Origin: Actinomycetota bacterium
Lineage (GTDB): Bacteria > Actinomycetota > Actinomycetes > Actinomycetales > Cellulomonadaceae
Assembly: GCA_018898235.1 (NCBI GenBank)
Contig: JAHIJU010000176.1
Coordinates: 1-14,137 of the forward strand
Direction: 5' to 3'
Length of the DNA stretch: 14,137 nt
Shown: one piece after another, positions 6,561 through 13,647 of the stretch
How positions within the stretch are numbered: position 1 is the first letter of the stretch
Layout: every line of letters starts with the position of its first letter
Position numbers and translations under genes: made by a program
The notes under the pieces: model-generated
Database searches by the model: none
What the model was told of the DNA's origin: nothing
Seen by the model: only the letters and a program-made list of their open reading frames with translations

Positions 6561-6566
6561 AGGGTA
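6561..6566 (-). promoter_or_regulatory. -10 box for leaderless DUF3043 transcript
   Basis: The minus strand reads TACCCT, ending 6 bases before GTG 6554. It lies 6 bases from the oppositely directed -10 box at 6573-6578. The -35 zone would fall over the start codon of the M20 gene. Confidence 0.5.
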
Positions 6567-6572
6567 GACGAG

Positions 6573-6578
6573 TACCGT
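6573..6578 (+). promoter_or_regulatory. -10 box for near-leaderless M20 peptidase transcript
   Basis: TACCGT ends 8 bases before GTG 6587, giving a leader of zero to two bases. It is back-to-back with the DUF3043 promoter, so the two polymerase sites overlap. Confidence 0.45.
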
Positions 6579-6586
6579 GAGCGGTC

Positions 6587-7981
6587 GTGACCTCGCAGCA
6601 GACCCCGTCGCCCGCCCCCCTGCTCGATCCCGAACGGGTCGGTGCGCTCAGGGCGCGGGTGGCCGCCCAGTTCCCGACGGTCCGCGCCGATCTGGAGGCG
6701 CTGGTGCGCATCCCGAGCGTCTCGAACCAGGAGTTCGACCAGGCGCAGGTGACCGCGAGCGCACACGCCGTGGCCGCGCTCCTGACGTCGGTCGGCTTCG
6801 CACCCGTGGACGTGCTCACCGCGACGCGGCCCGACGGGACGCCGGGCGCACCGGCCGTCGTCGGCCACCGGGAGACCCGACCCGGCGCCCCGACCGTGCT
6901 GCTCTACGCCCACCACGACGTGCAGCCGCCGGGGGAGGGCTGGGCCACCCAGCCGTTCGCCCCGACCCAGGTGGGCGACCGCCTGTTCGGACGTGGTGCC
7001 GCCGACGACAAGGCGGGGGTCGCCGCGCACATCGGCGCGCTGCGGGTGCTCGGCGACGAGCTCGGTGCGAACGTCACCGTCTTCGTCGAGGGCGAGGAGG
7101 AGGTCGGGTCGCCGTCCTTCGTCAACTTCCTGCACACCTATCGGGACCGGCTCGCGGCCGATGTGATCGTGGTGGCCGACTCCTCGAACTGGAAGGTCGG
7201 CGTCCCGGGCCTGACGACCTCGCTGCGCGGCCTGGTGGATCTCGAGGTCGAGGTCGCTGTGCTGGACCATGCAGTGCACTCGGGCATGTTCGGTGGTCCG
7301 ATCCTGGACGCGCCGACCCTGCTCGCCCGGTTGATCGCCACGTTGCACGACGAGGCGGGCGACGTCGCGGTCGCCAGTCTGGTGCGGGCGCCCGACCCGG
7401 TGGTCGACTACGACGAGGCGGAGCTGCGCGCCGATGCCGGTGTCCTCGACGGGGCGCGGCTGGCGGGCACAGGTCCGCTGACGGCCCGGTTGTGGACGCG
7501 GCCGGCCATCTCGGTGATCGGTCTGGATGCGCCTCGGGTCGCGACCTCGTCGAACACGCTGACCCCCGTCGCCAGCGCGAAGCTGTCGCTGCGGATCGCG
7601 CCCGGGCAGGACCCGGCGGCGGCACGCGACGCCCTGGTGGCCCACCTGCAGGCGCATGCGCCGTTCGACGCCCGGGTGAGCGTGCGTGAGGGCGAGCTGG
7701 GCAAGCCGTTCGCGGCCCCGCTGGACTCGGCGGCGATGCGCACTGCCCGCGCAGCCTTCGCCGCGGCCTGGGGCACGGAGCCCGTCGACATCGGCGTCGG
7801 CGGCTCGATCCCGTTCATCGCCGATCTGCTCGACGTGTTCCCGCAGGCGGCGATCCTGGTCACCGGCGTCGAGGACCCGGACTCCCGTGCGCACGGGGCC
7901 AACGAGTCGGTGCACCTCGTCGAGCTCGAGCGCGTGGTGCTCGCCGAGGCCCTGATGCTGGACGCCCTCGCGCGGGGCTGA
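6587..7981 (+). CDS. M20-family zinc dipeptidase / peptidase
   Basis: 464 residues, typical of M20 dipeptidases with a catalytic domain interrupted by a dimerisation domain. Zinc-site residues are visible: H109 and D111 (AHHDVQP), the bridging aspartate in GRGAADDKAG (140-141), the catalytic glutamate pair E171-E172 (EGEEEVGS), D198 (VVADSS), and H443 (GANESVHL). H231 in AVHSGMFGG is the dimerisation-domain histidine that completes the partner's active site. The family hydrolyses dipeptides or N-acyl amino acids; the substrate cannot be read from sequence. GTG 6587 fits a near-leaderless transcript. The gene ends 15 bases from the convergent thioesterase gene. Confidence 0.93.
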   Translation: MTSQQTPSPAPLLDPERVGALRARVAAQFPTVRADLEALVRIPSVSNQEFDQAQVTASAHAVAALLTSVGFAPVDVLTATRPDGTPGAPAVVGHRETRPGAPTVLLYAHHDVQPPGEGWATQPFAPTQVGDRLFGRGAADDKAGVAAHIGALRVLGDELGANVTVFVEGEEEVGSPSFVNFLHTYRDRLAADVIVVADSSNWKVGVPGLTTSLRGLVDLEVEVAVLDHAVHSGMFGGPILDAPTLLARLIATLHDEAGDVAVASLVRAPDPVVDYDEAELRADAGVLDGARLAGTGPLTARLWTRPAISVIGLDAPRVATSSNTLTPVASAKLSLRIAPGQDPAAARDALVAHLQAHAPFDARVSVREGELGKPFAAPLDSAAMRTARAAFAAAWGTEPVDIGVGGSIPFIADLLDVFPQAAILVTGVEDPDSRAHGANESVHLVELERVVLAEALMLDALARG

Positions 7982-7996
7982 GCCCGGCGGGCGCGG

Positions 7997-8536
7997 TCAG
8001 ACCTCGCCGGTGCGGTGGAGCACGTCCAGCGCCCGCGCCCAGGTGGTGACGTCCTCGGGCAGCGCGGGTGAGGGCACCGGTCCGCCCTCGATCAGCTCGG
8101 CGACCTCGTGCGGAGTGGGGCGCGGGCCGGACCGGGCCAGGAACCTGCCGGCGACCACGCCACGCGCCACGTGCTCCCCGGCGCGCACGAACACCTGCTC
8201 GACGAACACCACGCGGGTGTCCCAGCCCAGCACACGGCTCTCGACCACGAACCGTTGCCCCAACGTGAGCGAGCGTCGGTAGGTCATGGTCGAGGCCACG
8301 ACGACCGGGTACCAGCCCTTGTCCATGAGCCGGCGCAGACCGCCGGTGCCCGCGAGCAGCTGGGTGCGGGCGATGTCCATGTACTGCAGGTAGACGCCGT
8401 TGTTGACGTGCCGGTACACGTCCAGGTCGCCCGGGTGGACCCGAAGCGGTGTGGTCGCGACATCGAGCAGGCCGCGTCCCGGAACCGGTCGGTGCGGGCG
8501 CAGCGCGGTCCAGATCAGGTGCAGCTGGCGGGTCAC
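7997..8536 (-). CDS. Hotdog-fold acyl-CoA thioesterase (4HBT type)
   Basis: 179 residues. The hotdog signature lies at about residues 30-55: LRVHPGDLDVYRHVNNGVYLQYMDIAR, with the aspartate/histidine/asparagine cluster (D39, H43, N45, N46) that places the catalytic water in 4-hydroxybenzoyl-CoA thioesterase-like enzymes. A central strand set (MTYRRSLTLGQRFVVESRVLGWDTRVVFVEQVFV) completes the fold. The N-terminal lead and overall form resemble the THEM6-like group of thioesterases, so a long-chain acyl-CoA substrate is plausible but unproven. GTG 8536 follows TAGCAT by 8 bases, again near-leaderless. The gene lies downstream of the DJ-1/PfpI gene on the same strand with its own promoter. Confidence 0.85.
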   Translation of the reverse strand: MTRQLHLIWTALRPHRPVPGRGLLDVATTPLRVHPGDLDVYRHVNNGVYLQYMDIARTQLLAGTGGLRRLMDKGWYPVVVASTMTYRRSLTLGQRFVVESRVLGWDTRVVFVEQVFVRAGEHVARGVVAGRFLARSGPRPTPHEVAELIEGGPVPSPALPEDVTTWARALDVLHRTGEV

Positions 8537-8544
8537 CGCACGGG

Positions 8545-8550
8545 ATGCTA
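8545..8550 (-). promoter_or_regulatory. -10 box for thioesterase gene
   Basis: The minus strand reads TAGCAT, ending 8 bases before GTG 8536. No ribosome site is present, which fits a leaderless or two-base leader. Confidence 0.42.
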
Positions 8551-8582
8551 CCGGCCGGTAGCCGCGGACCGGCCGTCGGGGC

Positions 8583-9182
8583 TCAGACGGGCGGCTGCGG
8601 GTCGTACTGGATCTCGGTGCGGACGGCGAGGGCGGTGGCGGGGCTCTCCAGCCGGGCCACCAGGTGCAGCGCCATGTCGATCCCGGCCGAGACCCCCGCG
8701 CTCGTGATCACGTCGCCGTCGTCGACGAACCGGGCGGACGTGTCGGCCAGGACGCTGGGGTCGAGCGCGGCCAGCTCGTCGAACGCCGCCCAGTGTGTCG
8801 TGGCCGGCCGCCCGGCCAGCAGCCCGGCAGCGGCCAGCACGAGCGCCCCCGTGCAGACGGAGGCGACCAGCGGTGTGCTCGCCCGCATCCCGCGGACCCA
8901 GGCGAGGTGCTCGCGGTCGACCGTGAGCGGGCGCGTCCCTGCGCCTCCCGGGTACACGAGCACGTGCAGCGACCCGATGTCCTGCGCCGAGGTGTCGGGG
9001 ACGAGGCGCAGGCCCTTCGCGCAGCGCACCGGCGTGCCGTCGAAGGAGAACGTGAGGACCTGTGGCCGCAACGATGAGAGCTCCGCCCAGACGGAGAGGA
9101 CCTCCCAAGGGCCGACGAGGTCGAGCTCCTCGGTCCCGTCGAAGCAGAACAGCCCGACGCGCAGCGATCGTGTGGTGGACAC
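8583..9182 (-). CDS. DJ-1/PfpI-family protein, isonitrile-hydratase-like
   Basis: 199 residues covering a single DJ-1/PfpI domain. It begins VSTTRSLRVGLFCFDGTEELDLVGPWEVL; E18/E19 or D21 is the acidic partner. The nucleophile elbow is ASVCTGALVLAAAGLL with C110, and TTHW at 128-131 follows. The EELDLVGPWEVL and VCTGALVLAAAGLL pattern is that of the isonitrile-hydratase branch and of the sensor domain of GATase1-like AraC regulators. The protein ends after the DJ-1 domain, so it has no DNA-binding part and is more likely an enzyme or redox-stress protein. The frame is open far upstream, but GTG 9182 starts the domain and follows a GATACT box by 6 bases. Confidence 0.88.
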   Translation of the reverse strand: MSTTRSLRVGLFCFDGTEELDLVGPWEVLSVWAELSSLRPQVLTFSFDGTPVRCAKGLRLVPDTSAQDIGSLHVLVYPGGAGTRPLTVDREHLAWVRGMRASTPLVASVCTGALVLAAAGLLAGRPATTHWAAFDELAALDPSVLADTSARFVDDGDVITSAGVSAGIDMALHLVARLESPATALAVRTEIQYDPQPPV

Positions 9183-9188
9183 CGGCCC

Positions 9189-9194
9189 AGTATC
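9189..9194 (-). promoter_or_regulatory. Possible -10 box for DJ-1/PfpI gene
   Basis: The minus strand reads GATACT, ending 6 bases before GTG 9182. It lacks the first T of the consensus, so it is weaker than the other boxes, but the spacing fits the same leaderless layout. Confidence 0.33.
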
Positions 9195-9239
9195 GGTGCG
9201 CGGCGCGGGCCGGTCGAGGGCGTGCGACCATACGGCCTC

Positions 9240-10316
9240 GTGCGCGTTGTCGTGACCTCGGACCGGTTCGGCCATCTCGACCCTGCGGCCGCGACCGCTG
9301 AGCTGGCCGCCGGGTGGCGGGCCGGCGCGCCGCACGACGAGGCGGTGGCGCTGCCGGGCTCGGACGGTGGTCCGGGTCTGCTCTCCGCCGTGCTCGCGGG
9401 TCTGGGCGGGCGACCGCTGGCCGGTGCGGGCACCTGTGCGGTCGTGACCGGCACCGGGTCGCGGGCCACCGTGTGGCTGCAGGCCGGCACCTGCCCCGGG
9501 CCGACGAGCACGGGTCTGGGGCGGGCGTTGCGGGTGGCCATCGGGTCGGGCGCCGGTCGGGTCGTCATGGGGACCGGTGGGACGGGCGCGCCCGACGGCG
9601 GGCTCGGCCTGCTGGTCGGGCTCGGCCTGGACCTGCCGCCCGGGGCGCGGGATCTGGCGGGGGCCACGGACCTGACCGGCGAGGACCTCGTCGGGCTGGT
9701 GCCGCTGCGCCGGTCGTTGTCGGGCATCGATCTGGTCGTGGCCTACGACGACGATCGGCCGTTGCTCGGTCTCGCCGGCGTCGGTGAGCTGGTCGCCCGG
9801 TCGGGTCCGGACGGGCGCGCCCGGGCCCAGGTGGTCGAGAGCGGGCTGGCCGCACTCTCCCAGGCGGTCTCGGCGGTGCCGCTCCGCCAGGAGCGACCCG
9901 ATCTGCTGGCGGGCACGGCGGGTGCAGCCAGACGACCGACGTCCGCGCCGGGGTCGGGGTCCGGCGGGGGTCTCGGCTTCATGCTGGCCGCGCTCGGCGC
10001 GCGTCTGCTCCCAGGTGCATCGGTGCTGGCCAGCGAGCTGGACATCGACGGACGACTGGCCGGTGCGGAGGTCGTCGTGGTCGCGGTCCCGTACCTGGAC
10101 TGGACGACCGCGGCGACCGGCGTGATCGCGCACGTGGCCGAGCGGGCCGGTGCGGCCGGGGTGCCGGTGGTGGCGCTGGCCGGTGAGTCGCTGCTCGGCC
10201 GCAAGGACCTCGCGGGGGCCGGGCTGGTCGGCGCCTACGTCGTGGCGGACGACGCACCTGGGCAGCTGGCGGCCCTGGCGACCCGCGTGGCGCGCACCTG
10301 GTCTCCCGTGGGCTGA
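9240..10316 (+). CDS. Diverged glycerate-kinase-family protein
   Basis: 358 residues with the layout of the GarK/GlxK glycerate kinase family: an N-terminal RVVVTSDRFG strand-loop, LPGSDGGPG (39-46), GRVVMGTGGTGAPDGGLG, GSGSGGGLGFMLAALGA, and VPVVALAGES near the C-terminus. True glycerate kinases phosphorylate glycerate in glyoxylate/serine metabolism. Here the usual PDxFKG start reads SDRFGH, and the usual TGEGRLDxQTxxGK reads AVPYLDWTTAATGV, losing the Gly-Glu pair and the lysine. It may have lost kinase activity or act on another substrate. GTG 9240 starts the conserved part; GTG 9222 is possible. It lies upstream of erpA on the same strand, diverging from the DJ-1 gene. Confidence 0.78.
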   Translation: MRVVVTSDRFGHLDPAAATAELAAGWRAGAPHDEAVALPGSDGGPGLLSAVLAGLGGRPLAGAGTCAVVTGTGSRATVWLQAGTCPGPTSTGLGRALRVAIGSGAGRVVMGTGGTGAPDGGLGLLVGLGLDLPPGARDLAGATDLTGEDLVGLVPLRRSLSGIDLVVAYDDDRPLLGLAGVGELVARSGPDGRARAQVVESGLAALSQAVSAVPLRQERPDLLAGTAGAARRPTSAPGSGSGGGLGFMLAALGARLLPGASVLASELDIDGRLAGAEVVVVAVPYLDWTTAATGVIAHVAERAGAAGVPVVALAGESLLGRKDLAGAGLVGAYVVADDAPGQLAALATRVARTWSPVG

Positions 10317-10326
10317 GCGGAGGTCG

Positions 10327-10332
10327 TACCCT
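10327..10332 (+). promoter_or_regulatory. -10 box of erpA
   Basis: TACCCT in the 80-base gap before erpA. Transcription would start near 10339, giving a leader of about 58 bases. Unlike the leaderless genes in this window, erpA has a ribosome site, so a leader is expected. The -35 is not obvious. Confidence 0.42.
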
Positions 10333-10396
10333 GGGGAACACGGCGACAGCGCCCGCTGTTGCACCGGTGGCACGTCGCACCGATGAGGGAGAGCAC

Positions 10397-10747
10397 ATGA
10401 CTGAGACCACCCAGACCGCCACACACGGTGTTCTGCTCACCGATGTCGCCGCGGGCAAGGTCCGCAGCCTGCTGGAGCAGGAGGGTCGTGACGACCTTCG
10501 GCTGCGTGTGGCCGTCCAGCCCGGTGGCTGCTCGGGCCTGATCTACCAGCTGTACTTCGACGAGCGCGTGCTGGACGGCGACGCCCTGCGTGACTACGAC
10601 GGGGTCGAGGTCGTGGTCGACAAGATGTCCGTGCCGTACCTCGACGGCGCCACGATCGACTTCGCGGACACGATCGAGAAGCAGGGCTTTACGATCGACA
10701 ACCCGAACGCCGGTAGCTCGTGCGCCTGTGGCGGCTCGTTCAGCTGA
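10397..10747 (+). CDS. erpA: Iron-sulfur cluster insertion protein, HesB/IscA type
   Basis: 116 residues, A-type carrier that hands [4Fe-4S] or [2Fe-2S] clusters to client enzymes. The three cluster cysteines are present: C45 in QPGGCSGLIYQ, and C109 and C111 in GSSCACGGSF. The last motif has alanine between the cysteines, as I recall for actinobacterial members, where many proteobacterial ones have glycine. The preceding FTIDNPNA stretch is also typical. ATG 10397 was chosen because a GAGGGAGA ribosome site stands just upstream; the earlier in-frame ATG at 10367 lies in the leader. It is flanked by its own promoter and a strong terminator, so it is probably a single-gene unit ahead of the oxidase operon. 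Confidence 0.95.
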   Translation: MTETTQTATHGVLLTDVAAGKVRSLLEQEGRDDLRLRVAVQPGGCSGLIYQLYFDERVLDGDALRDYDGVEVVVDKMSVPYLDGATIDFADTIEKQGFTIDNPNAGSSCACGGSFS

Positions 10748-10756
10748 GCTCCTCGC

Positions 10757-10802
10757 ACGTACGAAGGGCGGGCACCCGACCGGGTGCCCGCCCTTCGTGC
10801 GT
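10757..10802 (+). terminator. Strong intrinsic hairpin after erpA
   Basis: A near-perfect stem of 21 pairs with one G-U, closed by a 4-base loop at 10778-10781. The 17-bp inner core pairs 10761-10777 with 10782-10798. No U-tract follows, as is common in actinomycetes, where long GC-rich hairpins alone can terminate. It insulates ctaC from erpA transcription. Confidence 0.88.
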
Positions 10803-10865
10803 CCTGCGCCGGCCGTCGCACCGGTGGGCGACAACGACGTCGGTAGGACACGATGGGCGTTGTAC

Positions 10866-10894
10866 CTGGACGTTTGCCCGGCTGCCGCTACGCT
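10866..10894 (+). promoter_or_regulatory. Candidate ctaCDF promoter
   Basis: CTGGAC (10866-10871) and TACGCT (10889-10894) with a 17-base spacer, downstream of the erpA terminator. The start would be near 10901, with a leader of about 78 bases. The -35 match is modest. Confidence 0.4.
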
Positions 10895-10904
10895 TCACCT
10901 GTCA

Positions 10905-10917
10905 GGACCAAGGTCCC
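10905..10917. promoter_or_regulatory. Second copy of the GGACC-AA-GGTCC inverted repeat, in the ctaC leader
   Basis: GGACCAAGGTCCC is identical over 13 bases to 2351-2363 upstream of etfBA. Relative to the TACGCT promoter it falls just after the transcription start, a position where a bound protein would block. If the real promoter lies further right it would be an upstream site. The operator role is inferred from repetition and location. Confidence 0.4.
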
Positions 10918-10978
10918 GGGTAAAGATGCCGACGGTCGCGCCGTTCGGATCGCCCGGGTCCCGATCGGAGGGTTGCCC

Positions 10979-11851
10979 GTGCGCCGCCAGACCACCCGCC
11001 AACGGCTCGTAATCGCCTCAGTGCTGGCCGCTGGGGTGAGCCTCGCGCTGAGCGGTTGCTCCGACACTCTGTGGCGGGGCTTCCTCCCCGGCTACTCCGA
11101 CGCCGAGGTGACCAACCACACCGGGCAGATCTCCTCGTTGTGGCGCGGATCGTGGATCGCGGCTCTGGCCGTCGGCCTGCTGACCTGGGGACTGATCCTG
11201 TGGTGCGTGGCGGCCTACCGCAAACGCCGCGACGACGACACCCTGCCGGTTCAGCTGCGGTACCACGTACCGCTCGAGATCATGTACGTGATCCTGCCGA
11301 TCCTCATGGTCGGCGTCCTCTACTACTACACCAACCGATCGATGACCGACATCACGACCGTGAGCGGTGATGCCGACGTCAACATCCAGGTGATCGGCAA
11401 GCAGTGGAGCTGGGACGTCAACTACACCGACGCCGACGTCCACGACTCGGGTGTGCAGGCACAGGACCTGGGGATCGACCCGGCCATCGTGGCCGACCAG
11501 GTCACCATCTGGCTGCCGGTGGACCAGAAGGTGCGATTCACCATCGACTCACGCGACGTCATCCACTCTTTCTGGGTGCCCGCATTCTTGTTCAAGATGG
11601 ATGCCATCCCGGGGCGGACGAACACCTTCGACGTCACGCCGACCCGGGAAGGCACCTACCAGGGCAAGTGCGCCGAGCTGTGCGGTGAGTACCACGCGGC
11701 GATGCTCTTCAACGTCAAGGTCGTCAGCGAGGCCGAGTACCAGAAGCACCTGGCCGATCTCAAGGCCGCGGGCCAGACCGGTCTGCTGGGCCTGAAGTAC
11801 TCCAGGCTGCAGGACGTCAGCGGCCTCGCCACCGAGGGGAACCAGGGATGA
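10979..11851 (+). CDS. ctaC: Cytochrome c oxidase subunit II (lipoprotein)
   Basis: 290 residues from GTG 10979. It carries the CuA centre that takes electrons from the cytochrome bc complex and passes them to subunit I at the membrane. The N-terminus is a lipoprotein signal with lipobox LSGC (C27). Two membrane helices follow at about 58-80 and 98-117, then GKQWSWDVNY (140-149). CuA ligands are complete: H196 (VIHSFWVP), C231, E233, C235, H239 and M242 in CAELCGEYHAAM. The frame is open for 42 codons upstream, but GGAGGG six bases before GTG 10979 and the signal peptide settle the start. It is first of three overlapping genes; ctaD starts inside its stop (ATGA). Confidence 0.96.
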   Translation: MRRQTTRQRLVIASVLAAGVSLALSGCSDTLWRGFLPGYSDAEVTNHTGQISSLWRGSWIAALAVGLLTWGLILWCVAAYRKRRDDDTLPVQLRYHVPLEIMYVILPILMVGVLYYYTNRSMTDITTVSGDADVNIQVIGKQWSWDVNYTDADVHDSGVQAQDLGIDPAIVADQVTIWLPVDQKVRFTIDSRDVIHSFWVPAFLFKMDAIPGRTNTFDVTPTREGTYQGKCAELCGEYHAAMLFNVKVVSEAEYQKHLADLKAAGQTGLLGLKYSRLQDVSGLATEGNQG

Positions 11852-13647
11852 CCGCCCACATCGAGCAGATCCCCGGCCTCGCGCCGACGCGTCAGCGCCT
11901 GGGATCGAAGGTGGTGGGCTGGCTCACCAGCACCGACCACAAGACGATCGGCAACCTCTACCTGGTGACCTCGTTCGCCTGGTTCATGGTCGGCGGGCTC
12001 ATCGCGCTGTTCATCCGCAGCGAGCTGTTCGAGCCCGGTATCCAGGTGTTCGGCACGGGCGAGCAGTACAACCAGGCCTTCACCATGCACGGCACGATCA
12101 TGCTGCTGATGTTCGCCACCCCACTCTTCTCGGGCTTCGCGAATGCGATCATGCCGTTGCAGATCGGTGCGCCCGACGTCGCGTTCCCGCGGCTGAATGC
12201 CCTGTCCTACTGGCTGTACCTGTTCGGCGGGCTCATCGCCGCGGCCGGCTACCTCACCCCGCAGGGCGCGGCCTCGTTCGGCTGGTTCGCCTACGCCCCG
12301 TTGTCCAACACGGTGTACTCGCCGGGTGCCGGCGGTGACCTGTGGGTGTTCGGGCTGATCCTCACCGGGTTCGCGACGATCTTCGGCGCCGTCAACTTCA
12401 TCACCACCATCCTGACGATGCGTGCGCCCGGGATGACGATGTTCCGGATGCCGATCTTCACCTGGAACACCCTGATCACGTCGATCCTCGTGATCATGGC
12501 GTTCCCGCCGCTGGCGGCGGCCCTGTTCGCCCTCGGTGCAGATCGGCGGCTGGGTGCGCAGATCTTCAACCCGGACAACGGCGGTGCGATCCTCTGGCAG
12601 CACCTCTTCTGGTTCTTCGGGCACCCGGAGGTCTACATCATCGCGCTGCCGTTCTTCGGCATCGTGAGCGAGATCCTGCCCGTGTTCAGCCGCAAGCCGA
12701 TCTTCGGCTACAAGGGCCTGGTCTACGCGACGATCTCCATCGCGGCGCTCTCGATGACCGTGTGGGCGCACCACATGTACGTGACCGGCGCCGTGCTGCT
12801 CCCGTTCTTCGCCTTCATGACGATGCTCATCGCGGTGCCCACGGGCGTGAAGTTCTTCAACTGGATCGGCACCATGTGGCGCGGGAAGCTCACCTTCGAG
12901 ACCCCGATGCTGTGGAGCATCGGGTTCCTGGTGACGTTCCTGTTCGGTGGGCTGACCGGTGTCGTGCTGTCGAGCCCGACCCTGGACTTCCAGCTCTCGG
13001 ACACCTACTTCGTGGTGGCCCACTTCCACTACGTGATCTTCGGGACCGTCGTCTTCGCGATGTTCGCCGGTTTCTACTTCTGGTGGCCGAAGTTCACCGG
13101 TCGGATGCTCGACGAGCGGCTCGGCAAGATCCAGTTCTGGTTGACCTTCATCGGCTTCCACACGACGTTCCTCGTGCAGCACGTGCTGGGCGTCGAGGGG
13201 ATGCAGCGGCGGATCGTCGACTACTCGCCGGTCGACGGGTTCACCACCCTCAACCAGATCTCGACGATCGGATCGATGATCCTGGCGAGCTCGACGCTGC
13301 CGTTCCTCTACAACGTCTACAAGACGGCGCGGGGGCCGCGCACCGTCTTCCTCGACGACCCGTGGGGCTTCGGCGGCTCGCTCGAGTGGGCGACGAGCTG
13401 CCCGCCCCCGCGGCACAACTTCACGTCCCTGCCGCGGATCCGCTCCGAGCGTCCCGCGTTCGACCTCCACCACCCCGAGGTCGCGGCGCTCGACCGCGTC
13501 GAGCCGGATGACGGACCGCTCGACTGGTCGCCCGATACCCAGGGCGCCCCGCGGGCCGCGCGTGAGCGGCTGGCCGGCGGGGCAGCCGGCGAGGCGTCGT
13601 CCTCGACGGCGACGATCGAGCGCGAGGGACAGGAGGACCAGCAGTGA
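11848..13647 (+). CDS. ctaD: Cytochrome c oxidase subunit I (aa3 type)
   Basis: 599 residues, twelve membrane helices, the site of oxygen reduction and proton pumping. Haem a ligands are H81 (TMHGTIML) and H394; haem a3 is bound by H392 (VVAHFHYV). CuB ligands are H259, with Y263 for the cross-link, and H308-H309 (WAHHMY). E261 in FGHPEVY marks type A1. The D-channel residues N99, D110 and N117 (GFANAIMP, GAPDVAFPRLN) and K-channel T332 and K335 (PTGVKFF) are present, so it should pump. The channel position after N117, often a second Asn, is Ala here. A hydrophilic tail of about 100 residues follows the last helix. It overlaps ctaC and ctaF by 4 bases each. Confidence 0.98.
   Translation: MTAHIEQIPGLAPTRQRLGSKVVGWLTSTDHKTIGNLYLVTSFAWFMVGGLIALFIRSELFEPGIQVFGTGEQYNQAFTMHGTIMLLMFATPLFSGFANAIMPLQIGAPDVAFPRLNALSYWLYLFGGLIAAAGYLTPQGAASFGWFAYAPLSNTVYSPGAGGDLWVFGLILTGFATIFGAVNFITTILTMRAPGMTMFRMPIFTWNTLITSILVIMAFPPLAAALFALGADRRLGAQIFNPDNGGAILWQHLFWFFGHPEVYIIALPFFGIVSEILPVFSRKPIFGYKGLVYATISIAALSMTVWAHHMYVTGAVLLPFFAFMTMLIAVPTGVKFFNWIGTMWRGKLTFETPMLWSIGFLVTFLFGGLTGVVLSSPTLDFQLSDTYFVVAHFHYVIFGTVVFAMFAGFYFWWPKFTGRMLDERLGKIQFWLTFIGFHTTFLVQHVLGVEGMQRRIVDYSPVDGFTTLNQISTIGSMILASSTLPFLYNVYKTARGPRTVFLDDPWGFGGSLEWATSCPPPRHNFTSLPRIRSERPAFDLHHPEVAALDRVEPDDGPLDWSPDTQGAPRAARERLAGGAAGEASSSTATIEREGQEDQQ

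Noticed and set aside
7975..7985. GGGCT-G-AGCCC hairpin between the M20 and thioesterase genes
   Set aside because: The loop is one base, so the usable stem is only about 4 bp. It is not enough to call a terminator although it lies between convergent genes.
10853..10978. Upstream start for ctaC at 10853
   Set aside because: It would bury the lipoprotein signal 42 residues inside the protein, and it ignores the GGAGGG ribosome site before GTG 10979.
11656..13473. 605-codon minus-strand open frame over ctaD
   Set aside because: It is almost entirely Arg, Glu, His and Asp, the antisense image of hydrophobic membrane codons. ctaD is certain.
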